Shown piece by piece: positions 8,130 through 17,483 of a stretch of DNA of 64,000 bases (its first letter is position 1; every line of letters begins with the position of its first letter). The notes under the pieces are model-generated. The model ran no database searches. It had not been told where the DNA came from and saw only the letters and a program-made list of their open reading frames with translations. The position numbers and the translations under genes are program-made. This stretch comes from Staphylococcus edaphicus. GTDB taxonomy: Bacteria > Bacillota > Bacilli > Staphylococcales > Staphylococcaceae. Where the stretch lies: positions 124,001 through 188,000 of the forward strand of contig NZ_MRZN01000003.1 in NCBI RefSeq assembly GCF_002614725.1, in the 5' to 3' direction.

Positions 8130-8930
8130 TTAAAATGTTAACTCTTTTTCATTTTCTTTTATGAATTTTAGTACATTATCCACAAATTTATCTTTTTCTT
8201 CTACAAATGGGTATAATCCAGAAGCCGTAAATGTAACGAATTGTACCTCTCCAATAAAATCGCCTACTTCTTTTGCTTCAACAATGGTCGTTCTTTCACC
8301 ATGTTGGCCAGCAATGATTAGGGTTGGTATATCCATTTCGCTCAAATAACTCATTATATGATTATCATTAAATGACGCTTTTACGGCATCTAATTCTGCT
8401 TGTGTAGCTATACCATTTGTATCATCAACGTGTTTTAAAAATTTCTTAGCTTTTCTTTTGGAATAATACAAATGTTTATCTAAAAATTTCTGTTGTTCTT
8501 CTTTATCCCAATTTCTAATTTGCTTTGCATATTTACGATATAAACGCTCTTCTGGAGACATATCATCCAATAGCGTTGGATTTACTAATGTAACAGAATC
8601 GGCCATTTCTGGATACATCGCTGCAAATGCACATGCAACAGAACCGCCTAATTCATGGCCAATCAATGATGCTTGTGTAACATATAAATAATCCAAAAGT
8701 TCTTTAACATCTTCTGCATATTCTTTGAAATCAATTTGATGTGGTTTGTCAGAATAACCATGTCCTCTTAAATCTATCAGTATAACTTGGTTATCTTGAT
8801 TGAATTTTTCTTCAATCGTATCAAAAACGGTCAAATTATCAAAAGCAGTGTGAATCATTACAATAGCATTGCCTTCACCACTTGTTCTATAATTTAGTGC
8901 AATATCATCACTCGTTGTAAATAAATTCAT
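8130..8930 (-). CDS. Alpha/beta hydrolase-fold protein with degenerate triad
   Basis: The 266-residue protein aligns along its whole length with the hydrolase at 5508-6311: same I-D/Y-D-L/V-R-G-H-G motif at residues 53-58 and the elbow at 91-96. Seen: the elbow reads G-H-E-L-G-G with Glu93 as nucleophile position; the acid region reads A-G-Q-H-G-E; and the His-bearing loop reads S-G-L-Y-P-F-V-E-E, so the catalytic His is Leu239. All three triad positions are changed, so it is probably a pseudoenzyme or a protein with another chemistry. Its ATG follows directly on the stop codon of the HAD phosphatase (TAA-ATG), indicating translational coupling. Confidence 0.8.
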   Translation of the reverse strand: MNLFTTSDDIALNYRTSGEGNAIVMIHTAFDNLTVFDTIEEKFNQDNQVILIDLRGHGYSDKPHQIDFKEYAEDVKELLDYLYVTQASLIGHELGGSVACAFAAMYPEMADSVTLVNPTLLDDMSPEERLYRKYAKQIRNWDKEEQQKFLDKHLYYSKRKAKKFLKHVDDTNGIATQAELDAVKASFNDNHIMSYLSEMDIPTLIIAGQHGERTTIVEAKEVGDFIGEVQFVTFTASGLYPFVEEKDKFVDNVLKFIKENEKELTF

Positions 8931-9638
8931 TTATTCTCTTCCTTTCTTTGCAATAGGTAATATGGATAATAGCTCTTCTGTCGTATTAATCGTAAAATCA
9001 ACTTCTTCTGGTAATGGTTCTACGTCAACTTCATCATCTTCCTTAAACCAAACACTAACCATACCCATTGCTCTCGCCGGCGCAACGTCATTTAAGGGAT
9101 CATCACCTACATACATTGTTTCCTCAGGTTTTGTACCTAATTGGTTGAGCATGTCTTCAAAAATTTTAGGATGTGGCTTTCGATAACCTACTGTTTCAGA
9201 AGTAGATAAGTAGTTAATCGCATCTTCTACACCTAAAGCATGCATACGGTATTGCTTGATTTTTGATCTGCCATTAGCGATAACACCAGTAAGATAACCA
9301 TTATTGGTTAATTTCTCTAACGTGTATAGTGTGTCATAATATGGAAACACATAGCGATAAAAATGCATTTCAAAATCATTAAATAAATCTTTCCACGTCA
9401 ATCGATCGACATGAAAATCTTTAATAATTGCTTTATATAATTCTGGTTTGTCATGATCCTCGTCATCGTCTAATTCTATAAATTTTCTTTTAAAATCTGC
9501 TAATTGAATGCGCACCAAATAGTCATGAAATCTTTCGTATTGCTCTTCTATAAATTTTTCTCGTGATTTTTTTCGATCTAAAAGTGTTCCTTCTAAATCA
9601 AATACGACCGCCTTTATTTGTGTTAAATCCATTCTCAT
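8931..9638 (-). CDS. HAD-superfamily hydrolase
   Basis: The 235-residue haloacid dehalogenase-fold protein has motif I V-F-D-L-E-G-T-L-L with nucleophile Asp14. The usual second Asp is Glu16. Motif II is G-V-I-A-N-G, Lys lies in Y-R-K-P-H-P, and motif III is Y-V-G-D-D-P-L-N-D-V. It has an alpha-helical C1-type cap. It probably dephosphorylates a small phospho-metabolite. The start is either 9638 or the ATG six bases downstream, which has the better spacing to AGAGG. It is coupled to the following hydrolase-fold gene by an adjacent stop/start. Confidence 0.8.
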   Translation of the reverse strand: MRMDLTQIKAVVFDLEGTLLDRKKSREKFIEEQYERFHDYLVRIQLADFKRKFIELDDDEDHDKPELYKAIIKDFHVDRLTWKDLFNDFEMHFYRYVFPYYDTLYTLEKLTNNGYLTGVIANGRSKIKQYRMHALGVEDAINYLSTSETVGYRKPHPKIFEDMLNQLGTKPEETMYVGDDPLNDVAPARAMGMVSVWFKEDDEVDVEPLPEEVDFTINTTEELLSILPIAKKGRE

Positions 9639-9729
9639 AACCTCTTTAATTATTATGTCGCTCTATTAAAAAACTGTGTCACCTATTTAATACAATCTAT
9701 TTTGTTTTGTTTATGTTACTTTAACTTCA

Positions 9730-10680
9730 TCATTCTTCCATTCGCGGTTGCGTCACCATAATATAAAATAGTACCGGTATACCTAACATTGCCAAAATGA
9801 TACTAGCTGGCACTTGGAAAGGATTTAATACAACACTACCTAACCAATCAGAAAGTACCATAATTGTACCACCAATCACGATATTCAGGAACATTTGTTG
9901 TTTCAAATCATAATGCCCTCTCGCTCTACGTACCAATTGTGGTATGACCATACCTATAAAACCAATCACACCAACATACGCGACTATCACTGCGGTTATA
10001 ATGGATGCGATTAACAGTACGCTATACGTCACGTTTCGAACATTAACCCCTAAAGATTGTGCCCGTAAATCACCCAGTTGAAGTATCTTGATTTTTGAAA
10101 TTAAACTTAATAATATGACAATGCCTACAAATAAGACAATTCCAATATATTTCACTTCGTTATATTCTGCAGATGAAAAACCACCGAACATATAATTCAC
10201 AATATTGTTCATTTTTTGCTGATTAAAAATAATGAGTACATATAACAACGCATTAAACAATGCACCAATCATAATACCAGCTAAAATGAGCGTTCTTATA
10301 GGATAGCCTCTAGACATTGCGTTAGTTAATACGATTACTAAAATTAATGTCATAATACTAAAGACAACTGAAAATACTGGCATCCAGATAAATGACACGC
10401 CGATAACAACAGCAAGTCCAGATCCAAATGTAGCACCACTTGCTAACCCTAAAGTGAAACTATCCGCAAGTGGATTATTTAACAATGTTTGAAACATATG
10501 ACCGGCAAGTGTCAAACCTATACCCGCTAACAATGCTTGCAGTGTACGCGGGATTCTCACTTGATATAATATTGTTTGTGATAACGCATCATTTACGTCA
10601 CCTATTCCCCAAAATAAACTTAGCGATAAACTCAAGAAAGCAATCGCTGTCCATATTGCTATCGTTATAGCATACTTCAT
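9730..10680 (-). CDS. FecCD-family ABC permease (iron-siderophore/cobalamin type)
   Basis: The 316-residue membrane protein has about ten helices typical of BtuC/FhuB/FecD permeases. Landmarks are R-I-P-R-T-L-Q-A-L-L-A-G near residue 43, L-G-L-A-S-G-A-T-F-G-S-G-L, and the coupling-helix region G-F-I-G-M-V-I-P-Q-L-V-R-R. It would form a homodimer channel for the binding protein encoded upstream (10882-11766). No ATPase gene is nearby, so an ATPase such as FhuC encoded elsewhere is presumably used. The ribosome binding site is weak (GAAAGTGTGG). A terminator-like hairpin lies between this gene and the binding-protein gene. Confidence 0.88.
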   Translation of the reverse strand: MKYAITIAIWTAIAFLSLSLSLFWGIGDVNDALSQTILYQVRIPRTLQALLAGIGLTLAGHMFQTLLNNPLADSFTLGLASGATFGSGLAVVIGVSFIWMPVFSVVFSIMTLILVIVLTNAMSRGYPIRTLILAGIMIGALFNALLYVLIIFNQQKMNNIVNYMFGGFSSAEYNEVKYIGIVLFVGIVILLSLISKIKILQLGDLRAQSLGVNVRNVTYSVLLIASIITAVIVAYVGVIGFIGMVIPQLVRRARGHYDLKQQMFLNIVIGGTIMVLSDWLGSVVLNPFQVPASIILAMLGIPVLFYIMVTQPRMEE

Positions 10681-10790
10681 GTTTTTGCCACACTTTCAAA
10701 TAAATCTTCACCTCTTAGAATACCATCTGAATGTTTCTAACACTATCCCCTTCATCATAAATCATTATATGACATACGTTTTTAACACCA

Positions 10791-10832
10791 TAAAAAACAC
10801 CCTGAAGTATGAGTACATAAACTTCAAGGTGT
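10791..10832 (-). terminator. Hairpin between binding-protein and permease genes
   Basis: The arms 10797-10808 and 10821-10832 pair with one mismatch and are followed on the minus strand by TTTTTT. It may cut most transcripts after the binding-protein gene, which is usually needed in excess. Confidence 0.75.
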
Positions 10833-10881
10833 ATATGGAACAACTGTTCCTTTTATCATTATCGTCACATTACTATCATTG

Positions 10882-11766
10882 CTATTTCTCTTTATATATT
10901 GCATCTCTTAAGGCTTTAAGACCATCATCAATTCGTGGCCCTGGTCTTGATATTTGATCACCATTAACCGCTTCAATCCTACCATTTTTCACAGCTTTTA
11001 ATGAATCAAAACCACCTCTCTTGTCGATAATATTTTGATAATCACTTTCTGAAATCCCCATCGTCGAAATCATGACATCTGGGTTTTTCTTTATAATCGC
11101 TTCTTTACTGACTTTTTGCCAGCCGTCTAAATTGGAAAAACTATTTTGTGTTTTAAGTTGTTTCAGCATATCATCAAAGAATGTATGATTGCCTGCAGTA
11201 TAAATTTCTGGTTCTGATGATACTTCCATAAAGACTTTTTGAGACTTCGCATCCTTTGGCACAGAACGTATCACTTTTTTAATATTTGCTTTCGTTTCTT
11301 TTACTAGTGCTGTAGCTTCTTTTTCTTTGCCTGTCACTTTACCAACCTGTTCAAAGGTACCATACATGTCATCAATAGATTGTGCGTCTTTAACATAGAC
11401 TACTTTAACACCACTATCTTTTAAACTACTCAGCACTTTGCCGTCTGTTGCTTTTTGAGATTCGTGTGCAAGTATTAAATCAGGCTTAGCTTTTAATAAG
11501 GCCTCTTTATTTAATTTCATAGCATCGAACTGTTTTTTATCTTTAACTTCCTTCGGATAATCGTCTACAGTTGATACACCTATAACCTTGTCCCCAAGAC
11601 CTAATTCATATAAGATTTCCGTATTACTAGGCATTAGTGAAATAATTCTATCATACGATTTATCTGTCTGTGATTTTTTATTCGATTGATTAGAATTTGT
11701 GCCACATGCCGCTAATATTACAGCCAAAATAATAAAAAGATAAATAAGTTTAAATTGCTTTTTCAT
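10882..11766 (-). CDS. BtuF/FecB-type ABC substrate-binding lipoprotein
   Basis: The 294-residue lipoprotein starts at ATG 11766, preceded by AGGAG. Its signal peptide ends in the lipobox L-A-A-C with Cys21. Two periplasmic-binding-protein III lobes follow: Y-D-R-I-I-S-L-M-P-S-N-T-E-I-L and K-P-D-L-I-L-A-H-E-S in the first; Y-T-A-G-N-H-T-F-F-D-D-M-L in the second; and the final R-P-G-P-R-I-D-D-G-L helix. The R-P-G-P-R motif is common in cobalamin and siderophore-type binders. It would deliver substrate to the permease encoded just downstream. The ligand cannot be read from sequence; iron-siderophore or corrinoid is likely. Confidence 0.87.
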   Translation of the reverse strand: MKKQFKLIYLFIILAVILAACGTNSNQSNKKSQTDKSYDRIISLMPSNTEILYELGLGDKVIGVSTVDDYPKEVKDKKQFDAMKLNKEALLKAKPDLILAHESQKATDGKVLSSLKDSGVKVVYVKDAQSIDDMYGTFEQVGKVTGKEKEATALVKETKANIKKVIRSVPKDAKSQKVFMEVSSEPEIYTAGNHTFFDDMLKQLKTQNSFSNLDGWQKVSKEAIIKKNPDVMISTMGISESDYQNIIDKRGGFDSLKAVKNGRIEAVNGDQISRPGPRIDDGLKALRDAIYKEK

Positions 11767-11912
11767 GATATTGTCTCCTAGCTTATAATTTATCTTTATC
11801 ATATCAAATTCTTGCGCATTTTTACGCTTATTTTTAAAATTTTTTCTATTTAAGCTTTTATGATGCTCTTTTCTAATTAGATATTTAAATATCACTTAAC
11901 CGTCTATACTTT

Positions 11913-12566
11913 TTATGGACTTAAGTTCACTGATTCAAAATATTTATCTAAAAATGTAAATCTATGTACTGCTTTACCGTTAAAATAATTTTTCCCGAAA
12001 TTATCTAATAATGCATGAAACTCATTTGCGTCTTGATTAGTAAAGGTTTCCGGTAGCGACACACTACGCTTAAGTTTGTCATATTGTTCCGTATGTTCAT
12101 ATCCAAGCAGCTGATAAATTCTTCTCGTATAGCTATCTGGTATAAACTCAACACCCTCAAATACATAGACAATGAGCACATCCGCTGTTTCACTGCCAAT
12201 TCCTTTGATGCTTAGTAGCTTATTTCTAAGATTTGAATGAAATGCGTTAGCAATCTTTTTATAGTCGAAGTCACCTTGCTGCAACCAACTTAACAGCGCT
12301 AGGATGGTTTGCGCTTTATTTTTATAAAATCCACTCGACTTTATCAATACCTGTAAATCTTCTAATTTCAAATTCAAGATATGTTGTGGGTCTAACTGCG
12401 TTGTTTGTTTTAATGAATCGATAGCATAGGCGGCATTTCTCCAATTGGTATTTTGGACTAAAATCGCTCCTAAAATAATTTCTATTTTCGATTCTGCAGG
12501 CCACCAACCTTGTGGTCCCATATGTTTATATAAAATGTGATATAACGTTTCTGAATCCAATCTCAT
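11913..12566 (-). CDS. Endonuclease III-like HhH-GPD DNA glycosylase without FeS cluster
   Basis: The 217-residue protein starts at ATG 12566 (AAGGGG nine bases before). It has the HhH-GPD fold: L-S-I-K-G-I-G-S-E-T-A-D-V-L hairpin and catalytic Asp in I-P-D-S-Y-T-R-R. The Lys that gives endonuclease III its lyase activity is Glu here (G-I-G-S-E-T-A-D). There is no cysteine anywhere in the protein, so no 4Fe-4S loop. This resembles MagIII-type 3-methyladenine glycosylases, which are monofunctional, more than true Nth. Role: removal of alkylated bases. It sits upstream of the binding-protein gene with no obvious functional link. Confidence 0.8.
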   Translation of the reverse strand: MRLDSETLYHILYKHMGPQGWWPAESKIEIILGAILVQNTNWRNAAYAIDSLKQTTQLDPQHILNLKLEDLQVLIKSSGFYKNKAQTILALLSWLQQGDFDYKKIANAFHSNLRNKLLSIKGIGSETADVLIVYVFEGVEFIPDSYTRRIYQLLGYEHTEQYDKLKRSVSLPETFTNQDANEFHALLDNFGKNYFNGKAVHRFTFLDKYFESVNLSP

Positions 12567-12603
12567 ATATGAATACCCCTTATTTAGCACTTATTTCTCA
12601 AAC

Positions 12604-12674
12604 AAAAAGAGCTAGTATGATGTGTAATTAGAATGAATATGACTCTCTTCATTCATAACAAATCCGATACTAGC
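12604..12674 (-). terminator. Branched hairpin terminator after argS
   Basis: The outer stem is GCTAGTAT (12611-12618) with ATACTAGC (12667-12674). An inner ATGAAT/ATTCAT stem lies inside it, and TTTTT follows on the minus strand. Confidence 0.7.
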
Positions 12675-12694
12675 CCGATATTACCTTTTAACGA

Positions 12695-14362
12695 TTACAT
12701 CGTTTCTGGCGCGTTTACTCCAACTAAACCAAGTGCATTACGCAATGTAATTCTTACTGCGTCAATAAGTGCAATGAGCGCTTCAGTCTTTTCAACATTA
12801 TCTGTTAATACTTTTTCAGCATTATAAAATTTATGGAAATGTGATGCTAAATCTTGAATATAATTTGTAATTCTATGTGGCGCTCTATGTGCTGCAGCAC
12901 TTTGAATTGTCGTTTCAAATTCAGCAACTTTTTTTAATAAATCAATCGCCTTGTTATTTGTAATTAAAGTATAGTCTGCATCTTTTGATGGTGTAATCCC
13001 TCTTTCAGCAGCTTGTTTCAATATTGAACAAATACGTGCATGTGCATATTGCGCATAATACACCGGATTATCTTGTGATTCTTGTTTCGCAAGTTCCATA
13101 TCAAAATCAAAGTGCGTATCTGGACTACGCATAGTTAAGAAATAACGTGCTGCGTCTACTCCTACTTCATCCATAATTTCACGTAAAGTAATTGCATTAC
13201 CAGTACGTTTGCTCATCTTAACCTCTTGCCCATCTTGCATTAAGCGAACCATTTGCATAATTTGGATTTCAAGACGATCACTTTCAACACCGAAAGTTTC
13301 TAAAGAAGCTTTAAGACGATTTATATATCCGTGATGATCAGCGCCAAATAAATTTATTAAAGTATCATTACCACGCTTGATTTTATCAAAATGATAAGCA
13401 ATATCTGGTAAGAAATAAGTATAATTACCATCATTTTTAATTAATACTCTATCTTTATCATCTTTAAAGTCAGTCGTACGTAACCACGTAGCGCCATCTT
13501 GCTCATACGTATAGCCCAGTTCAGACATTTTGTTTAATACTTCCGTGATTTCACCTTTTTCATATAAAGAAGTTTCACTAAACCAATTATCAAAATGTGT
13601 ATTAAAATCAGTTAAATCTGTTCTTAGTTTTTCCATTTCATAATCTACGCCTAATTTTCTGAATGTCTTAATACGTTCTTCTTCTGATAAATTTTTAAGT
13701 TCAGGTTGTTTTTCAGCTAAATCCTTACCAATATTTATAATATCTTTACCATGATAGCCGCCTTCAGGCATTTCAAATGTATCATCACCAAGTGCTTCAA
13801 AATAACGCGCTTCTATTGAACGTGCTAGATTTGTAATTTGATTACCCGCATCATTCACATAATATTCTCTCGTCACATGGTAGCCAGCAGCTGTCAAAAT
13901 ATTAGCCAGTGTATCACCTACTGCAGCATTACGAGCATGGCCGATGTGTAAATCACCAGTGGGGTTGGCCGACACATATTCTAATAATATATTTTTACCA
14001 TTTGATTCAGGCGTACTACCAAAGTTAGCATCTTTATCTATCGCTTCTGAGATAATCTCAGTTAAATACGTATTATCTAAATAAAAATTAATAAATCCAG
14101 GTCCTGCAATTTGAACTTTCTTCACATTTGCTGCTGATGTATCTAAATGATCAACGATTGCTTGGGCAATGTCCCGAGGATTACGTTTCGCTATTTTTGT
14201 TAATACCATCGCAATGTTTGTAGAATAATCACCATTAGCATCGTCTTTAGGTATTTCTATTTTAATATCTGGTATTTCACCTACATCAGCTAACGCTGCT
14301 TTTTGAATACTATGCTTAATTTCTTCAATCAACGTTTGTTTCACTTGGTCAATTATATTCAT
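12695..14362 (-). CDS. argS: Arginyl-tRNA synthetase
   Basis: The 555-residue class I synthetase charges tRNA-Arg in the cytosol. Seen: the N-terminal Add-1 domain, the HIGH motif as [10 protein letters not shown] (139-142), the W-L-R-T-T-D-F region, and K-M-S-K-R-T-G. The C-terminal helical anticodon-binding domain is rich in Ala and His. The length equals other staphylococcal ArgS proteins. Its ATG follows immediately on the stop of the DUF1934 gene (TAA-ATG), so the two are translationally coupled, as in Bacillus ywiB-argS. A branched terminator follows. Confidence 0.97.
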   Translation of the reverse strand: MNIIDQVKQTLIEEIKHSIQKAALADVGEIPDIKIEIPKDDANGDYSTNIAMVLTKIAKRNPRDIAQAIVDHLDTSAANVKKVQIAGPGFINFYLDNTYLTEIISEAIDKDANFGSTPESNGKNILLEYVSANPTGDLHIGHARNAAVGDTLANILTAAGYHVTREYYVNDAGNQITNLARSIEARYFEALGDDTFEMPEGGYHGKDIINIGKDLAEKQPELKNLSEEERIKTFRKLGVDYEMEKLRTDLTDFNTHFDNWFSETSLYEKGEITEVLNKMSELGYTYEQDGATWLRTTDFKDDKDRVLIKNDGNYTYFLPDIAYHFDKIKRGNDTLINLFGADHHGYINRLKASLETFGVESDRLEIQIMQMVRLMQDGQEVKMSKRTGNAITLREIMDEVGVDAARYFLTMRSPDTHFDFDMELAKQESQDNPVYYAQYAHARICSILKQAAERGITPSKDADYTLITNNKAIDLLKKVAEFETTIQSAAAHRAPHRITNYIQDLASHFHKFYNAEKVLTDNVEKTEALIALIDAVRITLRNALGLVGVNAPETM

Positions 14363-14788
14363 TTAAGACTGCTCCTTATAAGTAATTTCATATTGATAAG
14401 ATCCCATTTTTTCTTCATCTTGTATTAAATCATAATGGACCTTTAATTTACCACCATGCTCTGTGACAAAATGTAAAATAGAATGTGTACGTACAGTTAA
14501 TGGTATGCGACCTCCAGTGATTTCATATAAAGTTATTGTATCTTCACCTTCTACAAAATGGAGATTCATTTTAATTTCACCCTTACGAATGATTTTAACA
14601 CCTGTTTCTTCAATTTTAACGGTCACATTGACAACTACATCATCAATGTTTTCTTGATAACGTATAAATTCTGCGTTACGTTTTTGCCAAGTGCCTTGTG
14701 TATTCGTAGTGAATTTTTCTTTATTATCAAATTGTTTAACTACTTGTTTCGTTTGGATATTCACATTGTTTTCCAATGTACGTTTCAC
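14363..14788 (-). CDS. DUF1934 (YwiB-like) protein
   Basis: The 141-residue beta-rich protein matches the DUF1934 family: G-x-I-K-M-N-L-H-F-V-E-G then G-G-R-I-P-L-T-V-R-T-H-S-I. These have a calycin-like barrel of unknown role and are usually encoded directly upstream of argS, as here. The start given is GTG 14788. A TTG at 14776 is an alternative with better spacing to AGGGTGA. Confidence 0.85.
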   Translation of the reverse strand: MKRTLENNVNIQTKQVVKQFDNKEKFTTNTQGTWQKRNAEFIRYQENIDDVVVNVTVKIEETGVKIIRKGEIKMNLHFVEGEDTITLYEITGGRIPLTVRTHSILHFVTEHGGKLKVHYDLIQDEEKMGSYQYEITYKEQS

Positions 14789-14916
14789 CCTAATCTTTTA
14801 AAATAATACAGACTATTATAGCATACTTGATTCATGCTATACAGTTGGGAAATCGTTTTTCCTCATGCCGTCCACATAGTTAATATGAAGCGTATGTATT
14901 CATTGTTTTAATTATT

Positions 14917-14958
14917 AAAAAAGCAAGCCAAACAACAATTACGCATTGTTTGACTTGC
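14917..14958 (-). terminator. Terminator after the YwhD-like gene
   Basis: GCAAGCCAAACAA (14923-14935) pairs with TTGTTTGACTTGC (14946-14958) with one wobble, followed by TTTTTT on the minus strand. Confidence 0.85.
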
Positions 14959-14964
14959 TCGTCA

Positions 14965-15480
14965 TCATGATTTGCTTGCTAATGCTTCATGCAATGTTTT
15001 ATCAGAATTATGCCACATAGCTAAATCGTGTGTTTGAAGAAAATCTTTCAAAATTGCCTTGTTATCATCACCTATGTGATCAATATCAATTTGATGTTTC
15101 ATCGATTTATCCATCATATTGACATGTTCAGGCATGCTTTTATATCCTCTGCGAATACTTTTATTTACAAGTAAATAACAGCCTGTTACACCTGCATAAT
15201 ATGGACCATTTTCGCCTCTTTCAGTAGTAACCCAGCACAACCAATATGCTTTGGCTTCTTCACCTTCTACTACTTCTTTCTCTTTAATCCATTTAACGCC
15301 CTTTTCTACACTTGAACGTGCATGCATACCACCAATATCAATGAATGCTTCTTTATTTTGAACATCAATAAACACAGGCGCCACATTATCCAAACTAATG
15401 GAACCGATATTTGTGCCTTTATGTCCATCGAGCGGGTCATTCTTAATGATATTAAATTTAAAACCTTTATTTTGAGCCAA
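14965..15480 (-). CDS. YwhD family protein
   Basis: The protein of about 172 residues matches Bacillus YwhD: F-N-I-I-K-N-D-P-L-D-G-H-K-G near the start, then D-I-G-G-M-H-A-R-S and a central W-L-C-W-V-T. TTG at 15480 is chosen as start because GGGAGG lies eight bases upstream; the in-frame GTG at 15489 overlaps that site. The function is unknown; it is soluble with no signal peptide. Neighbours are the HD phosphohydrolase upstream and argS downstream, the same neighbourhood as in bacilli. Confidence 0.82.
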   Translation of the reverse strand: MAQNKGFKFNIIKNDPLDGHKGTNIGSISLDNVAPVFIDVQNKEAFIDIGGMHARSSVEKGVKWIKEKEVVEGEEAKAYWLCWVTTERGENGPYYAGVTGCYLLVNKSIRRGYKSMPEHVNMMDKSMKHQIDIDHIGDDNKAILKDFLQTHDLAMWHNSDKTLHEALASKS

Positions 15481-15535
15481 CAGGTACACCTCCCATATTA
15501 TCTAATCAATTATCTTCATTTTACTTGTTTTTATA

Positions 15536-16837
15536 TTAAGAATTCAATTCATCCAATATGCTATTAATTGCGTTTTTCACGTGCGCATCTTCAATATGAG
15601 CAATAAGCTCTTTAGGATAATATAATTTATAGTCTTGGCGATTAATTCCAGTAATACTATGGATAACCAATGATTGACTACTAATCTCACGAATTTTACC
15701 ATTTCGTTTCAGTAAATGAATAGGTTGCCTATCTGAACCAGGTCTATCATAGTCATAAGGTAGATCTGAAAATGATTCACTGACAAAATAATAATTTGGG
15801 TCGATATCTGCTTGAATAAACAAATCAGTTAATTCAGAGATTGTTATAATTGAACCATCGAAAGGCATATATTTCAATAAATCGCGATTGATAAAACGAC
15901 GCGACAAATCACTTAATATAGCGTCATCCTCTTTGACCCATGCTTTTAAGTAATACAAGACAACTGCTTCATCTAAATCTACGTATTGCTCTATTGTCAT
16001 GGATTCTTCGAAAAACGGCACAAAATCTGTCGGGTGCATCTTGAACGTATAGCCTTCGTTATATAATTGCTTCGCACGTTTCAAACAGTTATTTAATAAC
16101 ACCTCGCCACCTCTACTGACTGGGTGGAAATAGATTTGCCAATACATTTGGTAGCGGCTCATAATGAAATTCTCTACTGCATGCATACCGCTTTCTTTAA
16201 TCAACACTTCATCTTTAGAAGGGCGCATCAATCTTAAGATACGTTCCATATCAAATTCTCCGTATGAAACTCCAGTAAAATAGGCATCTCTCTGTAAATA
16301 GTCCATTCTGTCTGCATCTATTTGAGAAGAAATCATAGATATTACTAATTTATTATCATGTGTTTTATTAATAACATCTGCTACTTGTTGTGGAAAATCA
16401 TCTGACACACGTCTTAATACTTCATTCACTTCTGTTGGACCGGTAATGATTGCCTGTGTAAATGCCTCGTGGTCCGTGTTAAATATTTTTTCAAAACTAT
16501 GTGAAAACGGTCCATGTCCTAAATCATGTAATAAAGCCGCACATAAAGCCAACGGTCTATCTTCATTATTCCATGCTTCTCTTCCATTAAACGAGTCATC
16601 AATTAATCTACGTACAATTTCGTATACGCCAAGTGAATGACCAAATCTACTATGTTCAGCCGTATGAAATGAAAGGTATAACGTGCCTAGTTGCTTTATA
16701 CGTCTGAGTCTTTGAAATTCCTTTGTCTTAATCAAATCCCACACTACTTGATCTCTAACATGGATATATCTATGAATTGGGTCTTTGAACACTTTTTCTT
16801 CTGGTAATTTTTGTGTAGCATATGCTGTAAATGTCAT
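15536..16837 (-). CDS. HD-domain phosphohydrolase (YwfO/SAMHD1-like)
   Basis: The 433-residue HD-superfamily enzyme has metal ligands in R-F-G-H-S-L-G (His67), L-L-H-D-L-G-H-G-P (His104-Asp105) and Q-I-D-A-D-R-M-D-Y-L. This layout is that of dNTP triphosphohydrolase-like proteins such as Bacillus YwfO. It probably hydrolyses a nucleotide; the exact substrate is not shown by sequence. It starts at ATG 16837 after AGGAGG. It precedes the YwhD-like gene on the same strand by about 50 bases, so the two may be cotranscribed. Confidence 0.88.
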   Translation of the reverse strand: MTFTAYATQKLPEEKVFKDPIHRYIHVRDQVVWDLIKTKEFQRLRRIKQLGTLYLSFHTAEHSRFGHSLGVYEIVRRLIDDSFNGREAWNNEDRPLALCAALLHDLGHGPFSHSFEKIFNTDHEAFTQAIITGPTEVNEVLRRVSDDFPQQVADVINKTHDNKLVISMISSQIDADRMDYLQRDAYFTGVSYGEFDMERILRLMRPSKDEVLIKESGMHAVENFIMSRYQMYWQIYFHPVSRGGEVLLNNCLKRAKQLYNEGYTFKMHPTDFVPFFEESMTIEQYVDLDEAVVLYYLKAWVKEDDAILSDLSRRFINRDLLKYMPFDGSIITISELTDLFIQADIDPNYYFVSESFSDLPYDYDRPGSDRQPIHLLKRNGKIREISSQSLVIHSITGINRQDYKLYYPKELIAHIEDAHVKNAINSILDELNS

Positions 16838-16873
16838 GCAGTCCTCCTATCCATATCCTATACTTAATGCAGA

Positions 16874-17353
16874 CTAATTTAATGTTTTACGCATTAACGC
16901 TAAATCCATGGCTTCACCATACATGACATGCGTATATGAGCGTAATTTTTCAAAACCTTTTTGTTCATAAAACGTAACTGCTTCATCGTTCTTATTATCC
17001 ACTTCTAAAAAGACTTCGTTATAGTCATCATGAAAATAACTTAACCCTTCTGTTAACAATTTCGAACCATAACCATGATGTTGCCATGATGGTCTTACAT
17101 AATGCGCTGATAAAAACAATTCTGTACCATAAATAAATGTCGCAAAGCCAATAATACTGCCCTCTTCTTCTACGACTAAAAACAACTGATCTTCTAAACG
17201 CTTTAATAAATGTTGTTCATTATAGGACGCAGCCAGTAACTCATTTACTGTTTTAGCTGCGTAAATATTCAAGTACGTGTTATACCAAGCTTTCGTTGCT
17301 ACATCTCTGATGCCTACAACATCTTCCGGTGTCGCTTTTCTAATTTTATGCAT
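16874..17353 (-). CDS. GNAT family N-acetyltransferase
   Basis: The 159-residue GCN5-related acetyltransferase begins I-R-K-A-T-P-E-D at the N-terminus. It has the acetyl-CoA loop Q-H-H-G-Y-G-S-K-L-L (motif A) and the late F-Y-E-Q-K-G-F-E-K (motif B). The substrate is unknown. It ends 36 bases before the HD phosphohydrolase gene and is probably in the same transcript. Confidence 0.87.
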   Translation of the reverse strand: MHKIRKATPEDVVGIRDVATKAWYNTYLNIYAAKTVNELLAASYNEQHLLKRLEDQLFLVVEEEGSIIGFATFIYGTELFLSAHYVRPSWQHHGYGSKLLTEGLSYFHDDYNEVFLEVDNKNDEAVTFYEQKGFEKLRSYTHVMYGEAMDLALMRKTLN

Positions 17354-17442
17354 GTTGCTCTCCCCCTATTTAAGATAGGTAATAATAGCTACATTATATC
17401 ATAATTTTAGTATTCAAAATACTTTATCTATTTATATAAAAA

Positions 17443-17475
17443 TAGCTTGGGCAATATTATAATTCACCCAAACTA
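17443..17475 (-). terminator. Weak hairpin after the FMN-reductase gene
   Basis: TTGGG (17447-17451) pairs with CCCAA (17467-17471), with a TTTTT stretch downstream on the minus strand. The stem is short. Confidence 0.4.
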
Positions 17476-17483
17476 ACGATGTT

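Noticed and set aside
11785-11803. Fur box before the binding-protein gene
   Set aside because: Only about 11 of 19 consensus positions match in an AT-rich context.
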